From the NCBI RefSeq assembly GCF_004345245.1, contig NZ_SLUQ01000009.1, forward strand, positions 62,001 through 126,000: a stretch of DNA of 64,000 nt. The letters are read 5' to 3'. Shown here piece after piece: positions 42,412-50,868 of the stretch; the first letter of the stretch is position 1; every line of letters starts with the position of its first letter. Both the position numbers and the translations under genes were made by a program. This DNA is from Rhizobium sp. BK251. Lineage in GTDB: Bacteria > Pseudomonadota > Alphaproteobacteria > Rhizobiales > Rhizobiaceae. The notes beneath the pieces are model-generated. The model made no database searches and was not told the origin of the DNA. It worked only from the letters and a program-made list of their open reading frames with translations.

Positions 42412-43683
42412 TCACATCTGGCTCTTCAGCTCCTCGCGCATCTGCTCGATCGCGTCCTCGGGCTCGAGCTGGCCGTTCAGCGCCGGCACCACAAAGTTCT
42501 GCGTTGCTTCGTAGATGGGGCCGGCAACGCCTGCGAGCTTGGAAACCGGATCAAAGACGGCGGTATCGGCAAGCTTCGCATAGGTCGCGTTCGGCTGCAT
42601 TTCCTTGAATTCCTTGCTGTCGGTCACCGGCTTGTAGGCAGGGATATGACCGGCGGTGGCCCAGGAAATGCTGTGCTGGTTCATCCAGTTGATGATCTCG
42701 AGAACGATCTTCACCTTCTCCGGAGAAATCGGCTTGGAATCGCTGTTCGGGATCGCGAAGGAGTGTGAATCCGCCCAGGTTGCCTGCGTGCCCATCAGGT
42801 TCGGGATTTCGATCGCGCCCCACTCGAAGCCGAGGTTGCCGTTCTTCTGCAGGTCGGCCATCGTCGGCACTTCCCAGACGCCGTTGATGTGCATCGCGGC
42901 CTTCCCGGAGGTGAAGAGCGCAATCGAGGCTTCGTAGGAGATGAGCTTCGGCGAGTATCCGGAGGATACCCAGTTCGCCATGGTCTGCAGCGCCTTCACC
43001 CCGGCATCGCCCGGAAGGATCTCGTCGCCGTCGATGAACTTTGCGCCTTGCTGCGCCAGAAGCGTGTAGAAGACGCGCCACATCGAGCCGCCTTCGTCGG
43101 TATGCAGTGACAGCGGGTACTCGACCTTGCCGCCTTCCTTAAGCTTGTCGAGGGCGGCGTCGAAATTTTCGAGCCCATCAAGCCCCTTCGGCAGGCCGTC
43201 ATCGCCGAGCAGACCGGCTTCCTTCAGGATGTTCTTGTTGTAGTAGAGAACGATCGAGTGAACATCGAACGGAATGCCGTATACCTTGCCGTCGGCGGTC
43301 GCCTGCTTCCAGGCAGCATCGACGTAGTTCTCCTTCTTGATACCCGCAGCAGCAAGTTCCTCCTCGGAGATCGGTCGCAGGATACCGGTGGGCACCGCCA
43401 GCGGATAGCGCGACATGTGATAGGTCATGATGTCGGGCTGCTGGCCGACGGCCGCCGCCGTCTGCACCTTCGTGTAGAAGGGAACGCCCCATTCCAGCGT
43501 CGTGGCGTTGATCTTGATGTCGGGATGGGTGTCGTTGAATTCCTTGATGAGCGCCTTCATGCGAACGCCGTCGCCGCCGCTCAGGAAGTCCCACCAGGTA
43601 ATCTCGGTTGTCTGCGCAAATGCGGCTGCCGAGGGCAGCAATGCGATGGCCGCCGAAACGGCAAGTTTCAATAGCTTTCTCAC
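42412..43683 (-). CDS. Sugar ABC transporter substrate-binding protein, family 1
   Basis: Periplasmic receptor of 423 aa. A Sec signal peptide ends after LPSAAAFAQ. The mature chain begins TTEITWWDFLSGGDGVRM, the family 1 (MalE/UgpB) start, and contains the hinge-region pattern GKVYGIPFDVHSIVLYYNK. GTG at 43683 is chosen because GGAGGAAC lies directly upstream; the ATG at 43707 would place the ribosome site inside the gene. It lies between the ATPase gene and the two permeases and probably binds arabino-oligosaccharides. Confidence 0.9.
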   Translation of the reverse strand: MRKLLKLAVSAAIALLPSAAAFAQTTEITWWDFLSGGDGVRMKALIKEFNDTHPDIKINATTLEWGVPFYTKVQTAAAVGQQPDIMTYHMSRYPLAVPTGILRPISEEELAAAGIKKENYVDAAWKQATADGKVYGIPFDVHSIVLYYNKNILKEAGLLGDDGLPKGLDGLENFDAALDKLKEGGKVEYPLSLHTDEGGSMWRVFYTLLAQQGAKFIDGDEILPGDAGVKALQTMANWVSSGYSPKLISYEASIALFTSGKAAMHINGVWEVPTMADLQKNGNLGFEWGAIEIPNLMGTQATWADSHSFAIPNSDSKPISPEKVKIVLEIINWMNQHSISWATAGHIPAYKPVTDSKEFKEMQPNATYAKLADTAVFDPVSKLAGVAGPIYEATQNFVVPALNGQLEPEDAIEQMREELKSQM

Positions 43684-43745
43684 GTTTGTTCCTCCTCGAT
43701 AAAACATGGGTTCAGCTCACCCCGGTGTGCTGGATCGCTATGGCC

Positions 43746-43767
43746 GCGGACCTCCTCCAAGGCCCGC
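43746..43767 (-). other. Hairpin between ATPase and binding-protein genes
   Basis: GCGGGCC / GGTCCGC on the minus strand gives a 7-bp stem with one G-U pair and an 8-nt loop, in the 133-nt gap upstream of the binding-protein gene. A second repeat AATTCGG / CCGAATT with a 9-nt spacer lies at 43787-43809. They could mark mRNA processing or a second promoter region. Confidence 0.4.
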
Positions 43768-43816
43768 GATCGTCGTTCATCGCCAAAATTCGGGTTTTGT
43801 ATCCGAATTTCGGGTA

Positions 43817-44902
43817 TCAGCTGAGCCTTCTGCCTTCCGCGTCGAAAGCCAGCATTTCAGGCACCCTCAATGAGAGGCTGATCTTTTCCTTGGGCTGCGG
43901 ACGGCTGTCGCGGCATTCGACCGTCATTTCAGCGCCTCCCGCCGTCAGCACATGCAGATAGCCCGTGCCGCCGAGCTCCTCGGTGAATTCCGCCGTCACC
44001 GGCATGCTCACGGCTCCTTCGGTCGCTCCAAGTGCGATATGCTCGGGACGCACACCGACATGAACCGCCATGCCCGGCGCCAGTGCCGACGCCGTGGGAA
44101 GGGTGAAGACCTGGCCGGGCGCATCATCCAGTTCGACGCGCGCCGTCCCCTGCCCTCCTTCGATGATCTTGCCCTTCAGGAAATTCATGCCCGGCGAGCC
44201 GATGAAGCCGGCAACGAACATGTTCCTCGGGTTGCGGTAGAGCTCCAGTGGGGCTCCTACCTGCTGGACGATGCCGCTCTTCAGCACGACGATCTTGTCG
44301 GCAAGCGTCATCGCCTCGACTTGGTCGTGGGTGACATAGACCATCGTGGCGCCGATCTGGCGGTGCAGCCTTGCGATCTCCATGCGCATCTTGACGCGCA
44401 GTTCCGCATCGAGATTGGAAAGCGGTTCGTCGAAGAGGAAGACGCGCGGTTCGCGCACGATTGCCCGGCCGATGGCGACGCGCTGGCGCTGCCCGCCGGA
44501 AAGCTGGCTCGGCTTGTGGTTGAGATAGTCGGTGAGCCGCAGGATCTCTGCCGCAGCCTTTACCTTCTGCTGGATCTCCGCCTTCGGACGGCGCGCGATC
44601 GACAGGCTGAAGCCCATGTTCTCGAAGACCGAGAGATGCGGGTAGAGCGCATAGGACTGGAACACCATGGCGACGCCGCGCTTGGACGCTTCCGCATGGG
44701 TGACGTCCTCGTCCTCGATTGCGATCTTGCCCTTCGTCGTCTCCTCGAGCCCTGCAATCATCCTGAGCAGGGTCGACTTGCCGCAGCCGGACGGACCGAC
44801 GAAGACGGCGAACTCCCCCTGCTCTATATTAATGTCGACGTCGTGAATGACCCCGACCGCGCCAAACGATTTGCTGACCTTCGTCAACTTGATACCAGAC
44901 AT
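43817..44902 (-). CDS. Sugar ABC transporter ATP-binding protein (MalK/UgpC type)
   Basis: ATPase of 361 aa. The motifs are intact: Walker A GPSGCGKST, signature LSGGQRQRVAIGRAI, Walker B LFDEPLSNLD and switch VTHDQVEAMT. The C-terminal 120 residues are the regulatory TOBE domain (VHVGVRPEHIALG). It follows the arabinofuranosidase gene by 65 nt. Unlike many rhizobial CUT1 operons the ATPase comes before the binding protein. Confidence 0.92.
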   Translation of the reverse strand: MSGIKLTKVSKSFGAVGVIHDVDINIEQGEFAVFVGPSGCGKSTLLRMIAGLEETTKGKIAIEDEDVTHAEASKRGVAMVFQSYALYPHLSVFENMGFSLSIARRPKAEIQQKVKAAAEILRLTDYLNHKPSQLSGGQRQRVAIGRAIVREPRVFLFDEPLSNLDAELRVKMRMEIARLHRQIGATMVYVTHDQVEAMTLADKIVVLKSGIVQQVGAPLELYRNPRNMFVAGFIGSPGMNFLKGKIIEGGQGTARVELDDAPGQVFTLPTASALAPGMAVHVGVRPEHIALGATEGAVSMPVTAEFTEELGGTGYLHVLTAGGAEMTVECRDSRPQPKEKISLSLRVPEMLAFDAEGRRLS

Positions 44903-44967
44903 ACGCCCTCCCGATCGTCGTCTTGACCGGAGGCGGCCGTCTCCGGCCGCTCCCGATGGTAATCAGG

Positions 44968-46488
44968 TCACGCCGAAGCGACGGACAGCAGTATGAAATG
45001 GTAGGACTTGGCGGGCAGCGCCCCGACGAGCTTGCCGTCGTCGGTGACAGAAAGCCCGGAACCGGCCTTGGGAACGATGCGGTTCTGGTCCTCCACCGAG
45101 TTCCTGGCCTTCAGGTCGTCGCCGACCATGGTGTGATGCTGGATGACTCTGGCACCTTTGAAGCCCTGCAGGTCCACCGAAAGCTCCATCGTCTCGTTGA
45201 GGCTGCGGTTGATGGCGAAGAGTGCAATGCTCTTGCCGTCGTCGTGCAGCACGGCCGAGAGATCCAGATAGGGGACGTCCTGCGCGACATCGCAATCGTA
45301 GGTCGGGCCGGAGGCGGAGACGTTGAGCGCCGTACCGCGTCCATATTTCGAGGCGAACTGCAGCGGATAGTAGATCGACTGGCGCCAGGCGGGGCCATCG
45401 GCCTTGGTGAGGATCGGTGCGATCACGTTCACGAGCTGCGCCATGCAGGCGATCTTCACGCGGTCGGACCGGCGGATGAAGACGTTGATCAGAGAGGCGA
45501 CGAAGATCGCATCCTCGAGGTTATAGAGTTCTTCGAGCAAGGGCGGGGCTTCCGGCCAGTCCCAGCTGGCGATGCGTTCGCCATCTTCCTTGCGGTCGTG
45601 GTACCAGACGTTCCACTCGTCGAAGCAGATCTTCACGTCGCGCTTCGAGCGCTTCTTCGCCTTGATGTAATCGATGACGCCGCCGATCGTGACGATGTAG
45701 CGGTCGAGGTCGATCGCCTTGGCGTAGTAGTTCAGCGTGTCGTTCTCTTCGTTGCCGAAATATTTGTGCAGCGAGATGTAATCGACGCTGTCATAGCTGG
45801 CGTCGAGAACAGTCGCCTCCCATTCGGGATAGGTCTTCATCTTGTCGTTGGACGAGCCGCAGACGATGGTCTCAAGCGTCTTGTCGAAATATTTGAAGGC
45901 CTTGCTGACTTCGTTTGCGAGGTGGCCGTACTCGGCTGCCGTCTTGTGGCCGACCTGCCAGGGACCGTCGATCTCGTTGCCAAGGCACCAGATGCGAACA
46001 TTGTGGGGGTCCTTGTAGCCATGCTTGGCGCGCAAGTCGCTCCAATAGGTGCCGCCCGGATGATTGCAATATTCGAGGAAGTTGCGGGCATCGTTCAGGC
46101 CGCGAGAACCGAGGTTCATCGCCAGCATCATCTCGGTCTTGGCGAGCTTCGACCAGTCGGCGAATTCGTTGACGCCCATCTGGTTCGTCTCGCGGGTGCG
46201 CCAGGCAAGGTCGAGGCGTGTCGGACGCTGGTCACGCGGGCCGATGCCGTCTTCCCAATGATAGGCCGAAACGAAGTTGCCGCCGGGATAGCGCACGATC
46301 GGCATGTCGAGATCGCGAACCATATCGAGAACGTCGGTACGAAAGCCGTTCTCGTCAGCATTTTCATGACCCGGTTCGTAGATGCCGGTATAAACGGCAC
46401 GGCCCATATGCTCCAGGAAGGAGCCATAGACGCGCTTGTCGACGGACGAGATCGTGAATTCCCTGTTAAGGGTTGCCTTTGCTCGCAT
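44968..46488 (-). CDS. Alpha-L-arabinofuranosidase (glycoside hydrolase family 51)
   Basis: Intracellular retaining glycosidase of 506 aa that releases L-arabinose from arabinan, arabinoxylan or arabinogalactan fragments. The acid/base is E172 in WCLGNEIDGPW and the nucleophile is E291 in ICFDEWNVWY; the spacing matches characterised GH51 enzymes. The N-terminus includes the family pattern YGSFLEHMGRAVYTGIYEP and MPIVRYPGGNFVSAYHWEDG. There is no signal peptide, so short oligosaccharides must be imported first, by the transporter encoded downstream. The start has GAGGAAC upstream. It is the first gene of the operon. Confidence 0.94.
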   Translation of the reverse strand: MRAKATLNREFTISSVDKRVYGSFLEHMGRAVYTGIYEPGHENADENGFRTDVLDMVRDLDMPIVRYPGGNFVSAYHWEDGIGPRDQRPTRLDLAWRTRETNQMGVNEFADWSKLAKTEMMLAMNLGSRGLNDARNFLEYCNHPGGTYWSDLRAKHGYKDPHNVRIWCLGNEIDGPWQVGHKTAAEYGHLANEVSKAFKYFDKTLETIVCGSSNDKMKTYPEWEATVLDASYDSVDYISLHKYFGNEENDTLNYYAKAIDLDRYIVTIGGVIDYIKAKKRSKRDVKICFDEWNVWYHDRKEDGERIASWDWPEAPPLLEELYNLEDAIFVASLINVFIRRSDRVKIACMAQLVNVIAPILTKADGPAWRQSIYYPLQFASKYGRGTALNVSASGPTYDCDVAQDVPYLDLSAVLHDDGKSIALFAINRSLNETMELSVDLQGFKGARVIQHHTMVGDDLKARNSVEDQNRIVPKAGSGLSVTDDGKLVGALPAKSYHFILLSVASA

Positions 46489-46552
46489 AGGTGTTCCTCG
46501 TTTATTGGATCTGATTTTTCAGCACGCTAGCTTCAAAGATTTTCTATTTCAA

Positions 46553-46578
46553 GTATTTTGTTCTGTATCAAAAAATAC
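46553..46578. promoter_or_regulatory. Inverted repeat, candidate operator of the arabinoside operon
   Basis: GTATTTT and AAAATAC form a perfect 7-bp inverted repeat with a 12-nt spacer, 65 nt upstream of the arabinofuranosidase start. It surrounds a TTGATA that could be the -35 element. It is a candidate site for the ArsR-type regulator encoded at the end of the operon. Confidence 0.45.
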
Positions 46579-46777
46579 GATTTAGTTTGGTTTGGCACTG
46601 GGAAATTTGCACGATAATTCGCAACAGACTGCGCGATCGCGTGCCACGCCGGCGCGTGTCCCGGAGGCGAGACCGAACCGATCCGCGCTTGCCTGGAGGC
46701 CAGGTAACTCACGGCAGGAGTTGCGCTTTTTGGGATGGAAGATGGTGAGGCGCGTCAGTTCACCAGCGGCGGGACAG

Positions 46778-46793
46778 CCTGGGCAACCCCAGG
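46778..46793 (-). terminator. Possible terminator of the GHL6-like operon
   Basis: CCTGGG-CAAC-CCCAGG forms a perfect 6-bp GC stem with a 4-nt loop 19 nt after the hydroxyacid dehydrogenase stop. No U tract follows on the minus strand. Confidence 0.4.
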
Positions 46794-46812
46794 GCCGTGA
46801 GCGTTGCGCCGG

Positions 46813-47763
46813 TCAATAGCCGGCTGCCTTGTCGACCGCATTGATGAGTGGCATGCCGGCGGCAAAGCGCCGCAGGTTTTCCGCAAAGATCTCTATTCCC
46901 CGCGCTCTGGTTGCAGCGGTCGTCGCGCCGTTATGGGGCGTGATGATCGTGTTGGGAAGCGACCAGAATGGGCTGTCTGCCGGCAACGGCTCGATGCCAT
47001 GGGCGTCCAGGCCGGCGCCGGCGATCCAGTTTTCCGAGAGTGCCCGCAGAAGTGCGGCGTCATCGGCAATGCCGCCACGCGAAAAGCAGATGAAATAGGC
47101 AGAAGGCTTCATGGCCCGAAACTCCGCCTCGCCGAGCATATGCTCCGTTTCGGGGGTCAGCGGAGCGCTGACGACCACGAAATCGCTTTGCGCAAGGAAG
47201 GCGTGAAGCGATTTCCGGGGGAATATCTCGTCGAAGCCGTCAGCGCGCGTCGCCGTGCGGCGCAATCCCAGGACCCGCATGTGAAACGCCTTGGCCTTCC
47301 TTGCGAGGTCGGTGCCGGAGTGGCCCGCCCCGACGATGCCGAGCGTCAGGCCGTTCAGCTCGCCATGGGTGAAGGGGTCCCACCTGCGCTCCGCCTGTGC
47401 CTTCAGCCAACGCAGCGCGTCGCGATTCAGCATGAGCATCAACATCATGGCATGCTCGGCGAGCGGAATGGCGCCGTTGCCCTTGCTGCAGGTCAGTATA
47501 ACGGGATGCTCGACGAATTCGCGATAGAGCTGTGTGTCCGGTCCGGCAGCCCAGCTGTGGACCCAGCGCAGGCGTCTCGCGCGTCCAAGGATGGCGGGGG
47601 CGATATGGCCGGCGACGGCATCTGCGACTTCGATACTGTCCACGAGCCCTGCCGCATCCTTCACGAATTCGATCGAGCAGTTTCCGCCTGCCCGGCGCAG
47701 GAGGTTCTGCTGCTCGACGGTGAAGCCGCCGACCGCGACGATACGGGGCTGTTGCTCTGTCAT
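46813..47763 (-). CDS. D-2-hydroxyacid dehydrogenase (NAD-dependent)
   Basis: Rossmann-fold reductase/dehydrogenase of 316 aa. The NAD-binding loop is GIVGAGHSGTDLARKAKA and the catalytic Arg-Glu-His set is seen in FSRGGIADD, the Glu of GIEPLPADSPFW and ITPHNGATT. The N-terminal catalytic domain contains RWVHSWAAGPD. It converts a 2-keto acid to a D-2-hydroxyacid or the reverse; sequence alone does not give the substrate. It is the last gene of the second family-5 ABC operon, 22 nt after the permease. A second enzyme of this type lies at 63463. The start at 47763 (MTEQQPRIVAV) has GGAG 9 nt upstream. Confidence 0.88.
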   Translation of the reverse strand: MTEQQPRIVAVGGFTVEQQNLLRRAGGNCSIEFVKDAAGLVDSIEVADAVAGHIAPAILGRARRLRWVHSWAAGPDTQLYREFVEHPVILTCSKGNGAIPLAEHAMMLMLMLNRDALRWLKAQAERRWDPFTHGELNGLTLGIVGAGHSGTDLARKAKAFHMRVLGLRRTATRADGFDEIFPRKSLHAFLAQSDFVVVSAPLTPETEHMLGEAEFRAMKPSAYFICFSRGGIADDAALLRALSENWIAGAGLDAHGIEPLPADSPFWSLPNTIITPHNGATTAATRARGIEIFAENLRRFAAGMPLINAVDKAAGY

Positions 47764-47785
47764 GGCTATCGCTCCGAACAGGTGT

Positions 47786-48772
47786 TCACGTGTAGCGGAT
47801 GCGCGGGTCGAGCCACGCAAGCAGAAGGTCGGACAGGAGGGTGCCGATCACCGTCAGCGAGCTGAGCATCATGATGAAGCTGCCGGCGAGATACATGTCC
47901 TGGGAAATCAGCGCCTGCAGCAGCAGCGGTCCCGTCATCGGCAGGTTAAGGACGACCGCGGTAATGGTTGCGCCGGAAACGAGCGTCGGCAGGACCCAGC
48001 CGACCGTCGAGATGAACGGGTTGAGGGCGATGCGCACCGGGTATTTCAGGAGGAGCCTGCGCTCAGACAGGCCATAGGCACGCGCGGTCACCACATAGGG
48101 CTTGTCGAGCTCGTCCAGAAGGTTTGCGCGCAGGATGCGGATCAGCGCCGCGGTGCCGTGCAATCCGAGGACGATCATGGGAATAAGAAGATGCTTCAGC
48201 AGATCCCAGACCTTGGCCAGGCTCCACGGGGCCGTCTCGTATTCCGCAGAGAGCAGTCCGCCGATGCCGGCGCCGAAATAGCGGAAGGCGATATACATGA
48301 GGACGAGCGCGAAGAGGAAGTTCGGGATGGCAAGACCGATGACGCCGAGGAAGGTCGCGAGATAGTCGCCGACGGTGCGGCGGCGAACGGCAGTGTAGAT
48401 GCCGATCGGCAGGGAGATTGCCCAGATGAAGATGAGCGTCAGGAAGGCGAGAACGAATGTCAGGCCGAGCCTGTTCCAGAGCAGATCGGAAACGGGCTGG
48501 CGCCACTCCAGCGAATAGCCGAAATCACCTCGCAGGATGATGCCCGATATCCATTTCCAGTATTGCACGTACAGCGGATCGTCGAGGCCGTAGCGTTCGC
48601 GCATCGCGGCCATCGCGCCGGCATCGACAGTTGTGCCCTGCAGATTAAGCTGAGCGACCATCGACGTGACGAAATCGCCAGGCGGCAGCTGGATGATGAT
48701 GAAGGTCATGATGGAGATCGCCACCAGGGTGACCACCATGTAGACAAGTCGCCGTGCGATGAACGCGGCCAT
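47786..48772 (-). CDS. ABC transporter permease, DppB type
   Basis: Inner-membrane permease of 328 aa. MAAFIARRLVYMVVTLVAIS and RERYGLDDPLYVQYWKWI match the paralogue at 19808..20794 almost motif by motif, as does the docking segment YVVTARAYGLSERRLLLKYP. The final residues WLDPRIRYT correspond to TDPRIRFQ in the paralogue. It follows the binding-protein gene after a 74-nt gap with a strong hairpin, the same arrangement as in the first system. Confidence 0.92.
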   Translation of the reverse strand: MAAFIARRLVYMVVTLVAISIMTFIIIQLPPGDFVTSMVAQLNLQGTTVDAGAMAAMRERYGLDDPLYVQYWKWISGIILRGDFGYSLEWRQPVSDLLWNRLGLTFVLAFLTLIFIWAISLPIGIYTAVRRRTVGDYLATFLGVIGLAIPNFLFALVLMYIAFRYFGAGIGGLLSAEYETAPWSLAKVWDLLKHLLIPMIVLGLHGTAALIRILRANLLDELDKPYVVTARAYGLSERRLLLKYPVRIALNPFISTVGWVLPTLVSGATITAVVLNLPMTGPLLLQALISQDMYLAGSFIMMLSSLTVIGTLLSDLLLAWLDPRIRYT

Positions 48773-48805
48773 CGGATTGCTCCCTTACGAAATCCAGCGC
48801 ATTGA

Positions 48806-48840
48806 CCCGCGCCCTTGCGACCATGCCGCAGGGGCGCGGG
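48806..48840 (-). other. Hairpin after second family-5 binding-protein gene
   Basis: CCCGCGCCC / GGGCGCGGG forms a perfect 9-bp stem enclosing 17 nt that pair further (TTGCG with CGCAG). It starts 6 nt after the binding-protein stop on the minus strand and lies before the permease gene. It matches the position of the hairpin at 19747-19775 in the paralogous operon. Confidence 0.65.
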
Positions 48841-48846
48841 ATCGAG

Positions 48847-50805
48847 CTATTTCTGCGAGAAATAGAATTGCTCGGGGTTCGCTGCCCCCGGATGCGTGTA
48901 CTCGGTGCTGGCAAGAAGCGTTTTCGGCACATTGTGGAGGCGCTTGTTGATAATGCCATAGTCGGTCGTCGGCTGCATGACGCCGATCGTGTAGAACTGC
49001 TCCTTGGCGATCTGCATCACCTGCTTCATCAGCTCGAGACGCTTGGCGACGTCGACGGTCGCAAAGACCTGATCGTAGAGCCCCATCTGCCTCTTGACCT
49101 CTGCCGGCGGCTCTTCGGCATTCGTATCCTTGGAATACCACTGCCCCCATGTGGTCGCGTAGAAAGACGCCCAGGACGACGGCAGGAAGTACTTAGGGTC
49201 GAAGATCGTGTCCGCCCCGCCCGATGCCGACCACACCGCGGCGTCATGATCGTTTGCTTCGACGCGCTGGTTCAGCGCCGTGGTATCGGTCGTATTGATC
49301 AGAAGCTCGACGCCGACATCCCGCCAGTATTTCTTCATCAGCTCGGCCGTATCGACCCAGGGCTGGCGAAGTACGGATATGTCGATCGTAAAGCTGATGG
49401 GCTTGCCGTCCGGGCCGAGGCGGATGGCGTTGGCGTCCTTCTTCGCAAAGCCGGCGTCGTCGAGCATCTTGTTTGCCGCTGCCGGATCGTACTTCGTAAA
49501 TTGCGTCGCCATCTCTTCGTCGAACAGCGGAGATTCGGGACGTTCAACAGTCTGGTATGGACGGCCCTGCCCGAGCCAGACCAGCTCGATGACTTCGTCT
49601 CGGTTGATCGCCGTCGAAAGTGCCTCACGGAACTTCTTGTTGTTGAAGATCTCGCGCTTCACGGGGTTCTTGTCGGTCAGGTTGAGCGAAACGATCATCA
49701 GGTTGGCGCGGTTCGGCAGAACCTCGTAGAAGTCGTAGTTGCCGCGCTCCTGATTGTCGAAGAACGTACCCTTGTTCTCGGGCGTCGTCACGAAGCCGAT
49801 ATAGCTGTCCACCATGTCGAAGTCGCCATTTGCCGCCTTCAGCAGCGTCACCTGTGGGTCCGAGATGATGTCGATGGTGGCGCTATCCATGTAGGGAAGC
49901 TGGTTTCCGGCCGAATCGACCTTGAAGTAATAGGGATTGCGCTTGGCAACGACCTGGCTGCCATTGCCCTGCCCGATGCCTGTCGAGATGATCCAGGGGT
50001 TCAGCCGCGGCAGGTCGGGGTTGCGCCAGGCATCCGCCTTTGCGTTGAAGTTCGATACCCAGTTCTGGGCGCCCGAGGCCTTTGCTTCCGCGTCTGCGTT
50101 CGCATTGTGCTTGGCGTGGAATTTCTCCAGGTAGTGGCGCGGATAGGCCGTCGGCACGTTCGGTTCCGGATCGTTGGCCGGCGTTGCCAGTGCCTGCAAC
50201 AGCAGGCCGTTCGGCGCGGCAAAGATGAACTTGACCGTGTAGTCGTCGACCTTCTCGACGACGAGCGGCTTGCCGCCTCTCACAGACCAGGTGGGCTTGG
50301 TCGGGCTGACTTCGCTGTTGGAATAGACGTCCTCGTACCAGAACATCACGTCGTCGGCAGTGTAGGGCTGGCCGTCGGACCATTTCATGCCTTCACGCAG
50401 CTTGAAGGTGTATTCGGTCCCGTCGGGGTTCACATCGACGGACTTGGCGACGTTCATGACGACGCCGGGCACGATGTCCTTCTGCTCCATTCCCGGCTGC
50501 CAGGTCTCCCACCGGGTGAAGTTCTCATATCCGATGGTTCTGACGAGAGAGGAGATGTCGCTGGCCGAGGCCATGGTCAGCCGCCAGTTCCCGCCGTATT
50601 CGCCCACACTCTCGAAAGGCTTGACGACCATCGGCTCCTTCGGAAGCCTCTCGGCGACCGCTGGCAGCTTGCCGGCCTTCACCTCGTCGGCGAGCGTCGG
50701 CGCCTCCTTGTATTCCTGTGCGAAGCTGCTGCTCGTGCCAAGGGCCATAAGCGTGGCTGCGAGCAGCGCCCCCGCTATTTTCCGACCTGCAATCTTGTAG
50801 GGCAT
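48847..50805 (-). CDS. ABC transporter substrate-binding protein, family 5 (large oligosaccharide type)
   Basis: Periplasmic receptor of 652 aa. A Sec signal peptide ends near SSSFAQ-EY. The family-5 signature is in YTFKLREGMKWSDGQPYTAD. It shares VKAGKLPAVAERLP and overall layout with the protein at 17797..19734 but differs clearly in the ligand-contact half. The operon also encodes a putative glycosidase, so a saccharide ligand is likely. The ATG at 50805 follows a GGAGGAGGAAT-like site. It is the fifth gene of the operon, behind the ATPases and the glycosidase gene. Confidence 0.9.
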   Translation of the reverse strand: MPYKIAGRKIAGALLAATLMALGTSSSFAQEYKEAPTLADEVKAGKLPAVAERLPKEPMVVKPFESVGEYGGNWRLTMASASDISSLVRTIGYENFTRWETWQPGMEQKDIVPGVVMNVAKSVDVNPDGTEYTFKLREGMKWSDGQPYTADDVMFWYEDVYSNSEVSPTKPTWSVRGGKPLVVEKVDDYTVKFIFAAPNGLLLQALATPANDPEPNVPTAYPRHYLEKFHAKHNANADAEAKASGAQNWVSNFNAKADAWRNPDLPRLNPWIISTGIGQGNGSQVVAKRNPYYFKVDSAGNQLPYMDSATIDIISDPQVTLLKAANGDFDMVDSYIGFVTTPENKGTFFDNQERGNYDFYEVLPNRANLMIVSLNLTDKNPVKREIFNNKKFREALSTAINRDEVIELVWLGQGRPYQTVERPESPLFDEEMATQFTKYDPAAANKMLDDAGFAKKDANAIRLGPDGKPISFTIDISVLRQPWVDTAELMKKYWRDVGVELLINTTDTTALNQRVEANDHDAAVWSASGGADTIFDPKYFLPSSWASFYATTWGQWYSKDTNAEEPPAEVKRQMGLYDQVFATVDVAKRLELMKQVMQIAKEQFYTIGVMQPTTDYGIINKRLHNVPKTLLASTEYTHPGAANPEQFYFSQK

Positions 50806-50868
50806 CGTATTCCTCCTCCTCTAAATCCTCTTGTCTGCAAGCGTCGCTATCGTCTCGCCGGGGGCTCC

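Larger units (their letters stand above)
46489..46812. other. 324-nt gap upstream of the arabinoside operon
   Basis: No gene seen. The half nearest the arabinofuranosidase start is AT-rich and contains the inverted repeat at 46553-46578 and a -35-like TTGATA on the minus strand (46571..46566). The other half is GC-rich and contains the terminator-like hairpin of the next operon at 46778-46793. Short open frames here have neither ribosome sites nor recognisable sequence. Confidence 0.6.

Noticed and set aside
44923..46530. 535-codon open frame on the plus strand
   Set aside because: Antisense to the GH51 gene, whose catalytic residues and start site are clear; the translated sequence has no recognisable domain.
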